This document shows, piece by piece, positions 10,301 to 17,755 of a DNA stretch of 64,000 bases. The notes beneath the pieces were generated by a model that was not told the origin of the DNA, ran no database searches, and saw only the letters and a program-made list of their open reading frames with translations. Source of the stretch: Ruminococcus sp. GTDB lineage: Bacteria > Bacillota_A > Clostridia > Oscillospirales > Ruminococcaceae. Each line of letters starts with the position of its first letter. Positions within the stretch are counted from its first letter, which is position 1. The DNA is taken from positions 12,299 through 76,298 of the forward strand of contig JAFVAN010000028.1 in assembly GCA_017480485.1 (NCBI GenBank), read 5' to 3'. The position numbers and the translations under genes are program-made.

Positions 10301-10961
10301 GTGCTGCGTCGCGGATTAGATATTGCATTGTTCTCCCCGGTGTCGTTTCCGCAGGAGTTGACCAAGTTAGCCGAAAGTATCTCCAAATCTCTGAGGTTTT
10401 TATACCGGTAAAATCATCCCGCTCGTTCTCTACAACGAGCTGCAGGTATGGGCGGACCGCCTCTGATAATTTTATTTCTCCATTATGTGCTCGCTCCAAG
10501 CGAATGGCTAATTCTTCTCCATCAGCAATCAGCTCGCTTATGTCATGATTGCTTGTGTTATTACGCTCCATACGTTGGATAAAATCGATATAAGATGTGA
10601 GCCTTTCATGCCTACTTTCGCTCATCCAACTTCTTAGTAGCTTCTTAACCTCTGGTGAGGATACATCGTGCAACTCCGCACCGTTTAAACTCGGCAAACT
10701 CATATACAAAACGCCATCACGGTAACAAGCCTTCCACGAAGCTCTTGTAAGATCACGAAAAAGCATCCAAACGGCTCTATACTTTTTTCGTTGGCCTAAA
10801 TTATAAGTGCATACTTCTTGTACCCAATTTATCTCATTCATACAGATCTGCTCGATCTGTAATGGCGAAGTTTCTTCATTTATACAGGATACTGCAGTAT
10901 AAAACCTGATTCTAAAATCTCCTTCTAGCTTCGGCCTAAAAGGAATCTCTCTATTTAACAT
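7371..10961 (-). CDS. DruA-like DUF4338 domain fused to a DptF/DndF-like P-loop ATPase
   Basis: A 1196-aa two-part protein. Residues about 130-600 resemble DUF4338 (DruA of the Druantia anti-phage system): the block PPYNEILGGKLVALLATSP, then RPADLVYVGTTSLY, VGSSQYNRLK and GFGTMHISK, in the order usual for the family. Residues about 640-1190 form an ATPase with Walker A GNPGDGKTH near 724-732, a cysteine cluster CKKCPLYDSC near 852-862, and a C-terminal beta-rich part. GNPGDGKTH plus a Cys cluster is the pattern of DptF/DndF-type restriction ATPases. The ATG is at 10961, after AGAGGT, 40 bp downstream of the XRE gene. Joining a DruA module to a DptF-type ATPase is the most unusual architecture of this window. 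Domain calls come from motif recognition, not a profile search. Confidence 0.72.
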   Translation of the reverse strand: MLNREIPFRPKLEGDFRIRFYTAVSCINEETSPLQIEQICMNEINWVQEVCTYNLGQRKKYRAVWMLFRDLTRASWKACYRDGVLYMSLPSLNGAELHDVSSPEVKKLLRSWMSESRHERLTSYIDFIQRMERNNTSNHDISELIADGEELAIRLERAHNGEIKLSEAVRPYLQLVVENERDDFTGIKTSEIWRYFRLTWSTPAETTPGRTMQYLIRDAAHPMHAVMGIASLENCAVQITCRDDYIGWNQKAFIDRITMLSAIEARKEFEKLLQYLEIGINGIDYTALCTDATVHNPSDEDVQQLLDFANSAEQRRQELLKEALEEGIEEDEKSELGSISKETEDALYRRKRAEQLARLLMAKKAILEVYNSSNFGEIWADFCRSENGNSAIRSALVAQKTQHIGSSLMELNVCGAIPPYNEILGGKLVALLATSPQVIHDYKERYSNRASMIASRLKGQDVFRPADLVYVGTTSLYYVGSSQYNRLKIPGSVFGSDFDVVWKKLGMTIGFGTMHISKATTLSLTEATSDGFNRINHVFGEGASPKMRLLTMSIRELLESTNEDSKDFSKHAMSRIVYGACLATNTLEYLMGKDTSPRYYTDVNHYQEGTKKIIDYWTTRWLSSRLNYAPIYERIRGFDKESFMVGNQIKDSEPRPFIKLKEVSHMPVNDEKKVGLQFIRDFYRGTSAYADHVDEELLSYIHLTTKLDEAIIKAAKDGKDIVLTGNPGDGKTHIIRMLKSKLEHLSTPAVVELDASTLSNDQIYQAWLAARKKNAPFVIAINAAVLYSVYNAFPDFEPIKEAYTQMLHAVVFHEEAHESKDLVVFDLSKREALTGEILKQAISKMTAEDHYKECKKCPLYDSCVVNKNRRMLNNALFQERLGIILQRVSLQGYHATLRELQSFIVYLIFGNRSCKQLNQTAGNSEYDLVNLIYSGTGNLFTAINSAIDPVNISHPIWDERILLNSIDPASWVEGYEVPAESIAYDNEALFNLRKRQFFFFNLNGDELLTILDDDATRFQNFLNQDSGKIIKELISKLNSFFGNVNGSNTKLQIWSGHRYNNEPRKVLISAGTIKKSEFSVGRPSLLKSMQAGIDMTSNYIRLEKKDAPDIFLKVDYEMYLLMNEAERGVPVLFMESDLVKKVWRFIEQLQSFEEIDDEDTVDVGLLDVQNKRTVMVSVDREDKKYSGIESERGQEV

Positions 10962-11001
10962 GGCAGGTTACCTCTTTTCATCTTTTCTTTAAAAGGCATC
11001 A

Positions 11002-11232
11002 TTAATTACCTGCCTTGTCATCTATTGCATCATCAGGGACTATTTCACAAATATCCGCGATATCGCACTTCAATTCTTCACATATTTTTACTAAAACGTC
11101 TGTGGTGACGTTGGCACCTTTGCCGAGTTTGGCAAGGGAAGCCGAACTAATCTTTGCATTCTTAGCAAACTCTGTTTTCTTCAAATCACGTTCAACAAGC
11201 ATTACCCATAGTTTTTTATAAGATAGTTTCAT
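11002..11232 (-). CDS. Small XRE-family helix-turn-helix regulator
   Basis: A 76-aa single-domain Cro/CI-type protein. The helix-turn-helix lies at residues 17-45 (KTEFAKNAKISSASLAKL) and the C-terminus ends in the usual CDIADICEIV segment. Regulators of this size and form often sit inside restriction or defence operons and control them. The ATG overlaps the stop of the ABC ATPase gene (ATGA), with AAGGAG upstream. It separates the ABC-3C genes from the Dpt-like genes within one transcription unit. A likely target is the palindrome at 14518-14536 in the operon leader; this is inferred. Confidence 0.85.
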   Translation of the reverse strand: MKLSYKKLWVMLVERDLKKTEFAKNAKISSASLAKLGKGANVTTDVLVKICEELKCDIADICEIVPDDAIDDKAGN

Positions 11233-13061
11233 AATGACTCCTTCGGGAGATCTTTTCTCCAGCTTGGCATAAAACCGTAAATGTGACCGTCCTTCTCGTC
11301 TTTGTGATATGTTACTACATTAATTCCCTTCGCCTTAAAATCTATATCTTCTGGGATGACATTCAGGTTATCAACGATGATAACCTGCCCATTGCCCTGA
11401 TGATTGATAAAGTACTGGTACAGGCCATTCTTTATCGTGTTGTCGCCAAATTCGTCTTCGTTTTCATCAAAACCGAGCAGCGGTGTATCGACCATAAGGA
11501 ATCCGGGCTTAATGAACACATCATCGCTGTTGAAATATTCATACAGCATCAGCGCGACAACAGAATTCAGGAAGGACCGATAACCCTTCCCTTGATCCTC
11601 TGATTTTGGCACGCCATCCATCAAAATATCGAAGGTACTAAAGTCCCAGCTGGCATAACCGGCATTCCGGTAGTTGCACTCTTTCAGAATCTTGTTTAAG
11701 AGTACGTTAAAGCCGGTGCCAACTTCCTCCTCAAATTCCTGCTTTGCATGGTAGAGAGGAGGATTTTTTTGTTTTTGCAGTTCTGCAACTTTTTTCTGGC
11801 CAAGGATGGCAAGCTGATCGTTCACGAAGTCAATGCCGGTCTGAAGCGTCGTATAATCCTTAAAGCGCTGCAGGCCGGACCTATAGTTCTGTATCTCACG
11901 ATTCTTATCATCGAGAGCTTTATTAACCTCAGCTCTGCGCAACTGCAATTCTTCGATATTTTTCCTGATCGACTCTTGTTCATCACGAACGCTGTTTTCT
12001 GTTGCAGCAATAACTGTTAGTTCGGAGGCTATTCTCTTGATCTCGGCATTAATTGCTTCCAAGTAGCTGTCATCGTCTTCCGGGTGCAACTCCCCACCGC
12101 AGAACGGACACACCCCGTTTTCCGGGAGTCCTTTTACGGCTTGCTCACCCTTTGAAATAAAATCAAGTCTCTGCAGGTCAGCTTTATACTGGCTGATTAG
12201 GGATTCATATCGATCCAAAAGTACACGACAATTAGCGTCCCCTTGCTGATACTCAGCCATCTGACGAACGATAGCGGCATTCTCTTCAATCAGCTCTTTG
12301 ATTTCCTGCTGGACCTCCTGAATATGGTCCGAAAGCTCCTGCATCTCTTTTTCTATATCTAACCCAGCCAGCTCCTCAAGCTGCATAATGTAGCTAACGC
12401 GTTTTTCCGTTAGAGAAGCAACCTGCTCCTCAATATAATCGATCACAGCTTTCTTCTTGGCAGTAGCCACTTCCGGTTTAGTGATCTCAGGAATTCCTTT
12501 TTTGTAATCCCCGGTGAGCAGAAAGTATAAAGACGCAATAAGCGGCGTCTCATATCTCTGATCCTTGATCACGATAGACTCCGACTTATCAATTTCGTTC
12601 TCATCGGCAAAGAAAACGCTGGCGATGTTAGTCCAAGACATGCGTTCCCTCGCATAGCGAGCAGTCTTAGGCACTTCAATCGTCTCATCAAGACCGATTA
12701 TTCGCAGCCACAGATCATTCAGGTAGTGAAGGCTGGTCTTTTTATAATTGGTATCATATTCACCATCTTCGACTTCATCGCTTTCAGCAACAACCGTAAC
12801 CTTCTCTTCGTCGAGTTTTCTGGAAATGGTTATCCTGCCATATCGCTTCGTCAGGAAAACTCCCTCAATATCCGTATAACCTGTCAGCGGAGAAAACGGT
12901 CTCGTGTCGGAGCTGAAAAGATAATAAATACACTTGAGTATCCACGTTTTTCCGGTGTTGGAGCGTCCTTGGATAATGTTCAGCCCATCGGTAAAGTTTA
13001 TAACACCGTCAATCTTTCCGGGTCCGGATACACGCAGTCTCTCGATCATAAAACTATGCAT
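11229..13061 (-). CDS. ABC-three-component system SMC/Rad50-like ABC ATPase
   Basis: A 610-aa ATPase of the SMC/RecN/Rad50 class. Walker A GRSNTGKT is at residues 32-39. Long coiled-coil arms (about 195-300 and 335-420) flank a zinc-hook-like CPFCGG near 319-324. A signature-like region (GKGYRSFLNSVVALML) precedes Walker B FLMVDTPL near 520, followed by QVIIVDN. This arrangement is typical of the ATPases of ABC-3C conflict systems, in which an ABC protein senses an invader structure and licenses an effector. It lies 2 bp after the middle-component gene, as expected for such a triad. Biological role in phage or plasmid defence is established only for the class. Confidence 0.82.
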   Translation of the reverse strand: MHSFMIERLRVSGPGKIDGVINFTDGLNIIQGRSNTGKTWILKCIYYLFSSDTRPFSPLTGYTDIEGVFLTKRYGRITISRKLDEEKVTVVAESDEVEDGEYDTNYKKTSLHYLNDLWLRIIGLDETIEVPKTARYARERMSWTNIASVFFADENEIDKSESIVIKDQRYETPLIASLYFLLTGDYKKGIPEITKPEVATAKKKAVIDYIEEQVASLTEKRVSYIMQLEELAGLDIEKEMQELSDHIQEVQQEIKELIEENAAIVRQMAEYQQGDANCRVLLDRYESLISQYKADLQRLDFISKGEQAVKGLPENGVCPFCGGELHPEDDDSYLEAINAEIKRIASELTVIAATENSVRDEQESIRKNIEELQLRRAEVNKALDDKNREIQNYRSGLQRFKDYTTLQTGIDFVNDQLAILGQKKVAELQKQKNPPLYHAKQEFEEEVGTGFNVLLNKILKECNYRNAGYASWDFSTFDILMDGVPKSEDQGKGYRSFLNSVVALMLYEYFNSDDVFIKPGFLMVDTPLLGFDENEDEFGDNTIKNGLYQYFINHQGNGQVIIVDNLNVIPEDIDFKAKGINVVTYHKDEKDGHIYGFMPSWRKDLPKESL

Positions 13062-13063
13062 CC

Positions 13064-13510
13064 TTACGCCTCCTTTGACTCCGTAGCCCTATCGCTTATG
13101 TACTGCAATACGCCTTCATCCGTGTAATTTGAAAAGCGCCTGCACACTATTTTTGCGCCGACAACATATGCTTTCGCGTAGGGCGACTGCACTCCTTGCA
13201 CTACTTGTCTGCCGCGATCATTAATGCTGTATAAGAAGCCCTGATCTGTATGCTCCACTTTGAAAAAATCATTTCTGACCGAGAGCTTAACGGCCTCGGT
13301 TATTTTTTCGCGCTTGTTTGTAAACTCAGCAAAACCGAACTCATTATCTCCATGAAGGTTTTTATCCAGCACCTTACACTTTTTCCCGTAGATACAGATA
13401 AAATCCAGAGCAGCAAGCCTATCCACGTTTGCAGGTGCATTTAAGGTATCCGCCAGTAGGAGAAGCCGCAGCATGTTCTCGAATGTTGTATTAAAAACCT
13501 TACTCCGCAT
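13064..13510 (-). CDS. ABC-three-component system middle component
   Basis: A 148-aa protein, translated from the ATG at 13510, resembling 'middle component 2' proteins of ABC-3C systems. It has an N-terminal helix with the pattern LLLADTLNAPANVDRLAALDF, then a positively charged centre and a winged-helix-like C-terminal part (GFLYSINDRGRQVVQ). Middle components link the ABC ATPase to the third component. The start overlaps the upstream gene by 11 bp; an in-frame TTG at 13519 is an alternative start. The position between the C-terminal component and the ATPase is the standard order. Confidence 0.75.
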   Translation of the reverse strand: MRSKVFNTTFENMLRLLLLADTLNAPANVDRLAALDFICIYGKKCKVLDKNLHGDNEFGFAEFTNKREKITEAVKLSVRNDFFKVEHTDQGFLYSINDRGRQVVQGVQSPYAKAYVVGAKIVCRRFSNYTDEGVLQYISDRATESKEA

Positions 13511-14501
13511 ACGGATCAACCCACGATGTCATCGTCTTGTCGTTCACCAGAATATGAACAATACCAAGCCTTTCCAAATTTCCTATTAGGTTCTTTATCA
13601 GAGACAACTTCGACTTTGTCAGTTGAACGTCCGAAATCTTCTTCAGGACCTCAAGCAGTCGTCTATATCCGTTATCGTAATCATCAAAGAATGTGGTCTT
13701 GATTCCATCGTATGCATCTGCCTTTAGGATATCAAACTGGTTCTCACCATCTTCGTATACTTCACTGATAGACCGCTGAATGCTCTCTGCGCTGAGATAC
13801 GCCTTGCGCTGATCATAAAAGTTCGTTTGATACTTCTTCGGAAGTGCAGGTATATCATCTACCGTTACCGAGTCACGAGATAAGGCTTCCGCATAGGCGT
13901 CACATAAAGCGGAAATGTAATCAGCTTCAAAATCATAAATCTGTGCATCGCTCAGTTTGATCGGTAGTTCAATAACATCTCCGTCGATATATAGCTTTCC
14001 ATCCTCGCAGTAGATTCGGTCTCCTGCGAGATTTTTTATGCTCGGCTTTGGATCGTGGATCGTGAGTTTGATGTCTACATCATGGATACCCTTGGCCAGA
14101 CCATGAAAAATCTGATCAAGAATGTCCTGAATGGCAGATCCCAATTCATCTAACTCCACGTCAATTCCCTTTGTGTAAAGGAATTTCTGTAAATGCTCCT
14201 TACTGCCGTCGAATAGCGCGTCAATTTGATCCGCAATATCCGCGCCGTCGTAAAGGCTACAAATCATTCTCGCACGAGCTTTTGAAATGTATTTATCCCG
14301 GCCCTCAAATATCTGGTCAAGCATGTTATCAGATATGTTCTTCTCCATCGGATTGTACTCGTGAAGGTACTGAGCCTGATCCTCTTCATCTGTCATAGGA
14401 GGGCGCAGCGAAAGACCAACTAACGTGCAGACAAATTTGCCTCCGCGTCCAGTTGGTTCCATAAGTGTTTTTAGTTCTCCAGCTATCTCATGGAAATACA
14501 C
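13500..14501 (-). CDS. ABC-three-component system C-terminal component (first gene of the defence operon)
   Basis: A 333-aa helical protein whose partner genes and sequence style (start of the type MYFHEIAGELKTLMEPTGRGGKFVCTLVGLSLRPP) fit the third component of ABC-3C systems. No catalytic motif is obvious, and the N-terminal 100 residues may hold the effector or DNA-contact part. The frame opens with GTG at 14501, with AAGGAG 11 bases before it. It is the promoter-proximal gene: the leader carries the palindrome at 14518-14536 and the promoter at 14624-14652. The family call is moderately sure; its effector type is unknown. Confidence 0.62.
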   Translation of the reverse strand: MYFHEIAGELKTLMEPTGRGGKFVCTLVGLSLRPPMTDEEDQAQYLHEYNPMEKNISDNMLDQIFEGRDKYISKARARMICSLYDGADIADQIDALFDGSKEHLQKFLYTKGIDVELDELGSAIQDILDQIFHGLAKGIHDVDIKLTIHDPKPSIKNLAGDRIYCEDGKLYIDGDVIELPIKLSDAQIYDFEADYISALCDAYAEALSRDSVTVDDIPALPKKYQTNFYDQRKAYLSAESIQRSISEVYEDGENQFDILKADAYDGIKTTFFDDYDNGYRRLLEVLKKISDVQLTKSKLSLIKNLIGNLERLGIVHILVNDKTMTSWVDPYAE

Positions 14502-14517
14502 TACTGCTCACACTCCT

Positions 14518-14547
14518 TTTGACCTTTTAGGTCAAAGCATGGTCAAA
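14518..14547. promoter_or_regulatory. Perfect palindrome plus extra half site, probable operator of the defence operon
   Basis: TTTGACCTTTTAGGTCAAA (14518-14536) is an 8-3-8 perfect palindrome. A third GGTCAAA half site follows at 14541-14547. It lies in the leader between the promoter and the first start codon, where a bound repressor would block transcription. The operon's own XRE protein is the natural candidate. Confidence 0.65.
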
Positions 14548-14623
14548 CGCATTTTCGACTGATCAGGCCCTTCTCAGTACAATAAAGACGATCAGTTCTT
14601 GCTGATGGAAAAGTTCCTTTGAA

Positions 14624-14652
14624 ATTATATCACAGATTTTAGCGTTTCGCAA
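14624..14652 (-). promoter_or_regulatory. Sigma-A promoter of the defence operon
   Basis: On the minus strand there is TTGCGA at 14652-14647, a 17-bp spacer and TATAAT at 14629-14624, preceded by TG in the extended -10 position (TGATATAAT). It leaves an untranslated leader of roughly 115 bases before the GTG at 14501. Confidence 0.7.
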
Positions 14653-14955
14653 TCTCTTTTGAACCTTCGCTAATAAAAATTTTGTGAACGCAAAGAAAAA
14701 TTTCCTAGACAAGATGCTGATTCAGTCCTGAGTACGACAAAAACTGCTCACCGTCAGGGGCTGCACCGACTGATCACCTGTGGCTCAACGGTTCCTGACG
14801 GCCACAAGTAAATATCATCAGCTGCCTTTTGAGCGGGAAGCTGCAGACCGGAACGGAGAAACCTCCGTCGGGACTGTGGTTGGATTTCTATACCCATTTG
14901 CAGCTGACCATGAAGGTTTCCTCCGTTCCAAGCAAATCGAACGGAGGAAATTTTC
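14653..14955. other. Intergenic boundary between defence operon and phage remnant, with an inverted repeat
   Basis: No gene is supported here. GGAACGGAGAAACC (14850-14863) is inverted at 14915-14929 with one extra base, so the leader of the sigma-like gene can fold into a hairpin. The GGAGG at 14943-14947 is the ribosome site for the ATG at 14956. Base composition shifts here from AT-rich on the operon side to GC-rich on the phage side. Confidence 0.55.
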
Positions 14956-15456
14956 ATGCAAAACAACGACAAGAAGTACTTTATCCCGGTCGACGGGACC
15001 CCTATCGAGGTCAGCGAGGAAGTTTACAGGGCATACTACCAGCCCATCTGGAACACCCGCTACCATGCCCAGAAGAACGGCGAGTGCCGCTGCACCAAGG
15101 CCCAACTTTGGAAGTGTGACGGTGTTTGCCCCGGCTGCCCGTTCTACGCTGCCGGTAAGAAGGTTTCCATCGATACGCCTATCGGCGGCGAGGAAGACGA
15201 GCTTACCCTTGGCGACACGCTGGCCGACGACGCACCTTCTGCGGAGTCCATCCTTATGGACAAGGAACTGCTCGGCGCTCTATACGACGAGCTGAACCGC
15301 CTTGACCCGGACGGCAGACGCATCTGCGAGCTTATCATGCAGGGCAAGACGGAGCGTGAAATCGCTGCCGACATGGGCAAACGCCAGTCGACCATCAACT
15401 ATCAGAAGAACAAGGTGTTCTCCATCCTGCGTGAAGCCCTGAAGGACTTCATCTAA
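14956..15456 (+). CDS. Sigma-70 region 4-like protein of phage or element origin
   Basis: A 166-aa protein. Residues 35-60 hold a cysteine cluster (CRC, then C-x3-C-x2-C) that could bind zinc. Residues 100-165 are a sigma region 4-type helix-turn-helix (LDPDGRRICELIMQGKTERE followed by IAADMGKRQSTINYQKNKVF). Proteins of this kind open the early gene block of many Clostridia siphophages and integrative elements, where they probably drive element promoters. It has a strong ribosome site 8 bases before its ATG and starts a plus-strand cluster of phage-type genes. Confidence 0.7.
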   Translation: MQNNDKKYFIPVDGTPIEVSEEVYRAYYQPIWNTRYHAQKNGECRCTKAQLWKCDGVCPGCPFYAAGKKVSIDTPIGGEEDELTLGDTLADDAPSAESILMDKELLGALYDELNRLDPDGRRICELIMQGKTEREIAADMGKRQSTINYQKNKVFSILREALKDFI

Positions 15457-15597
15457 TACCCAACAAAGGCCGCCGTGGAAGCAATTCTGCGGCGGTCAAA
15501 AATTTTTCAGATTTTTTTCGTTCAAAACACCGGTTTCCCTCCAGTGGGTACTGAGGACAGCAAAACAACACAGGTCCTCAGAAAGGAGGAACCGCCA

Positions 15598-15807
15598 ATG
15601 AGTGAGTCCAGACCCAACAAGGCCGTCACCGATGAAGAGCTCATCGGAGTGCTTACGGCAATCAGCGTAGTGTCAAGACGTCTGGCGAAGAAGCTGATTC
15701 AGCTGAACCAGACAAGCCAATCTCAGGAAGGAGGAAAACGTGATGAGCAAAACGAGCGAAATGGAAGCGACCATCAGGGAGTTGCGGGATATTGCATCTT
15801 CTATTAA
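15598..15807 (+). CDS. Small phage-type protein of unknown function
   Basis: A 69-aa protein from the ATG at 15598, preceded by AAAGGAGG. The first 40 residues (DEELIGVLTAISVVSRRLAKKL) form an amphipathic helix pair; the tail is polar. The end overlaps the next gene by 65 bp, as happens in compact phage genomes. Small proteins like this commonly sit just before the DUF2800/DUF2815 pair. Function unknown. Confidence 0.5.
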   Translation: MSESRPNKAVTDEELIGVLTAISVVSRRLAKKLIQLNQTSQSQEGGKRDEQNERNGSDHQGVAGYCIFY

Positions 15808-16051
15808 CGACATCGCCAACTGGCTGACCGGCGCATTCAGCGGCACCGAGGAAGCGGCCCCTTCTCCGGAACCGGAAAAGGCACTCACCCTCGAAGAGGT
15901 CAGAGCGATTCTGGCAGAAAAGTCCCGTGATGGCTTCACCGCTCAGATCCGTGACCTTCTCCTGAAGTACGGTGCCAAGAAGCTCTCTGAGGTTGACCCG
16001 GCAAGCTACAAGGCTCTGGTAGCGGATGCGGAGGTGCTCGGAAATGCCTAA
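15743..16051 (+). CDS. Phage-type protein often labelled 'rRNA biogenesis protein rrp5'-like
   Basis: A 102-aa acidic protein. An N-terminal helix (residues 5-32, ATIRELRDIASSINDIANWL) is followed by a proline/glutamate linker and a C-terminal segment LTLEEVRAILAEKSRDGFTA that resembles a small helical DNA-associated domain. Homologues precede DUF2800 genes in Clostridia phages and are often named after rrp5 without evidence. AAGGAGG lies 9 bases before the ATG at 15743; a GTG at 15740 is also possible. The stop overlaps the DUF2800 start. Confidence 0.6.
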   Translation: MSKTSEMEATIRELRDIASSINDIANWLTGAFSGTEEAAPSPEPEKALTLEEVRAILAEKSRDGFTAQIRDLLLKYGAKKLSEVDPASYKALVADAEVLGNA

Positions 16052-17168
16052 CCACGCACTTCTCTCTGCATCGTCTTCGCACAGGTGGCTCAACTGCCCA
16101 CCTTCGGCAAGGCTCTGTGAAGGCTACGACGACAAAGGCAGCGATTTCGCAGCCGAAGGTACCGACGCCCACGCTCTCTGTGAGTTCAAGCTCCGGACGG
16201 CTCTCGGTATGGAAGCAAAGGACCCGACCGAAGACCTCACTTGGTACAACTCCGAAATGGAGGAATGTGCCAACGGGTATGTGTCCTTCGTAATGGAGCT
16301 GGTCGAGGAGGCCAAGAAGACCTGCCCGGACCCTGTGGTCCTGATCGAACAGCGGCTCGACTACTCCAAGTATGTCGAAGAGGGCTTCGGCACCGGCGAC
16401 TGCGTCATCATTGCAGACGGGACGCTGCACATCGTGGACTACAAGCACGGCAGAGGCGTTCTGGTCGAGGCTGACGACAACCCGCAGATGAAGCTGTATG
16501 CCCTCGGTGCGCTGGAGCTGTTCGACTGCATCTACGACATCGACACCGTCAGCATGACCATCTACCAGCCCCGACGCTCCAACGTCAGCACCTTCACCAT
16601 TCCGAAGGAAGAACTCTATGAATGGGCCGATCAGGTTCTGGCCCCGACTGCAGAGCTTGCCTTCAACGGAGACGGCGAATACCACTGCGGCGAATGGTGC
16701 CAGTTCTGCAAGGCCAAAGCTGACTGCCGTGAAAGAGCCAACGCCAACATGGAGCTTGCCAAGTTCGAGTTCAGGCAGCCACCTCTGCTGACAGATGAAG
16801 AGGTCGAAGAAATCCTCGGTCGCATCGACGATCTGATCGCTTGGGCATCCGACATCAAGGACTATGCGCTTCAGGCAGCCATCAGTGGTAAACAGTGGTC
16901 CGGCTACAAGCTGGTCGAGGGCCGCTCCAACCGCAAGTACACAGACGAGAATGCCGTCATCGCAGCCGTAACAGCTGCCGGGTACGACCCCTACGAACAC
17001 AAGATTCTCGGCGTCACCGCCATGACCTCGCTTCTCGGAAAGAAACAGTTCAACGACATTCTTGGAGGCCTGATCACCAAGCCTCAAGGAAAACCCACGC
17101 TAGTGCCGGACAGCGATAAGAGACCGGCAATGACAACCATTATCGATGATTTCAAGGAGGACAACTAA
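16044..17168 (+). CDS. DUF2800 protein, RecB-like PD-(D/E)XK nuclease of phage origin
   Basis: A 374-aa protein. The N-terminus (HALLSASSSHRWLNCPPSARLC) is the family hallmark, the beginning of a RecB-like nuclease. The catalytic core is visible as GTGDCVIIADGTLHIVDYKHG near residues 115-140 (D, then D-x-K), followed by QMKLYALGAL. Near residues 215-235, CGEWCQFCKAKADC is a cysteine cluster like the iron-sulfur site of AddB-type nucleases. In phages it works with DUF2815 in recombination or replication. It overlaps the upstream gene by 8 bp and ends just before DUF2815. Confidence 0.88.
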   Translation: MPNHALLSASSSHRWLNCPPSARLCEGYDDKGSDFAAEGTDAHALCEFKLRTALGMEAKDPTEDLTWYNSEMEECANGYVSFVMELVEEAKKTCPDPVVLIEQRLDYSKYVEEGFGTGDCVIIADGTLHIVDYKHGRGVLVEADDNPQMKLYALGALELFDCIYDIDTVSMTIYQPRRSNVSTFTIPKEELYEWADQVLAPTAELAFNGDGEYHCGEWCQFCKAKADCRERANANMELAKFEFRQPPLLTDEEVEEILGRIDDLIAWASDIKDYALQAAISGKQWSGYKLVEGRSNRKYTDENAVIAAVTAAGYDPYEHKILGVTAMTSLLGKKQFNDILGGLITKPQGKPTLVPDSDKRPAMTTIIDDFKEDN

Positions 17169-17169
17169 T

Positions 17170-17742
17170 ATGTCAAATTCTACTAAACTCGCAAACCCCA
17201 TGAAGGTTATCACCGGCAAGGACACCCGCTGGTCCTACGCCAATGTCTGGGAGGCCAAGTCTATCAATGGCGGCACCCCGAAGTTCAGCGTCAGCCTCAT
17301 CATTCCGAAGACTGACACCGTGACCGTTCAGAAGATCAAGGCGGCAATTCAGGCGGCCTACGAGGAAGGTCAGGCCAAGCTCAAGGGCAACGGTCGTACC
17401 GTACCGCCTCTCACCACTATCAAGACGCCTCTTCGTGACGGCGACACCGAGCGTCCGGATGATCCGGCTTACGCTGGCAGCTACTTCATCAACGCCAACT
17501 CCGCTACGGCTCCCGGCATCGTGGACGCTGACTGCAATCCGATCCTGACCCGCTCCGAGGTTTACTCCGGCGTGTACGGTCGTGCCAGCATCAACTTCTA
17601 CGCTTTCAACTCCAACGGCAACAAGGGCATCGCCTGTGGGCTCAACAACCTGCAGAAGATCCGTGACGGCGAACCCCTCGGCGGCAAGTCCAGCGCAGCG
17701 TCTGACTTCTCCACCGATGCGGATGAAGATTTCCTGTCTTAA
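17170..17742 (+). CDS. DUF2815 protein, probable phage single-stranded DNA-binding protein
   Basis: A 190-aa protein with the DUF2815 pattern: VITGKDTRWSYANVWEAKS near residues 13-31, then GGTPKFSVSLIIPKTD and later the YFINANSA and GIACGLNNLQK blocks. The family is OB-fold-like and is thought to bind single-stranded DNA in phage replication/recombination modules. AAGGAGG lies shortly before the ATG at 17170. It is paired with DUF2800 and was followed by the DNA polymerase gene in the ancestor (see 18041). Confidence 0.88.
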   Translation: MSNSTKLANPMKVITGKDTRWSYANVWEAKSINGGTPKFSVSLIIPKTDTVTVQKIKAAIQAAYEEGQAKLKGNGRTVPPLTTIKTPLRDGDTERPDDPAYAGSYFINANSATAPGIVDADCNPILTRSEVYSGVYGRASINFYAFNSNGNKGIACGLNNLQKIRDGEPLGGKSSAASDFSTDADEDFLS

Positions 17743-17755
17743 GGAGGTACGCACC

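Noticed and set aside
409..14501. Considered a complete Dnd/Dpt phosphorothioation system
   Set aside because: No dndB, dndC, dndD or dndE gene is present; the SMC-like gene at 11229 is followed by no DndE and fits the ABC-3C triad better.
409..14501. Considered Druantia, Wadjet, BREX or DISARM
   Set aside because: There is no DruE helicase, no JetABD set, no PglZ/PglX and no DrmABC; only single domains are shared.
15936..17087. A 383-codon minus-strand frame across the DUF2800 gene
   Set aside because: It is antisense to a clearly recognised DUF2800 gene and has no ribosome site or family features.
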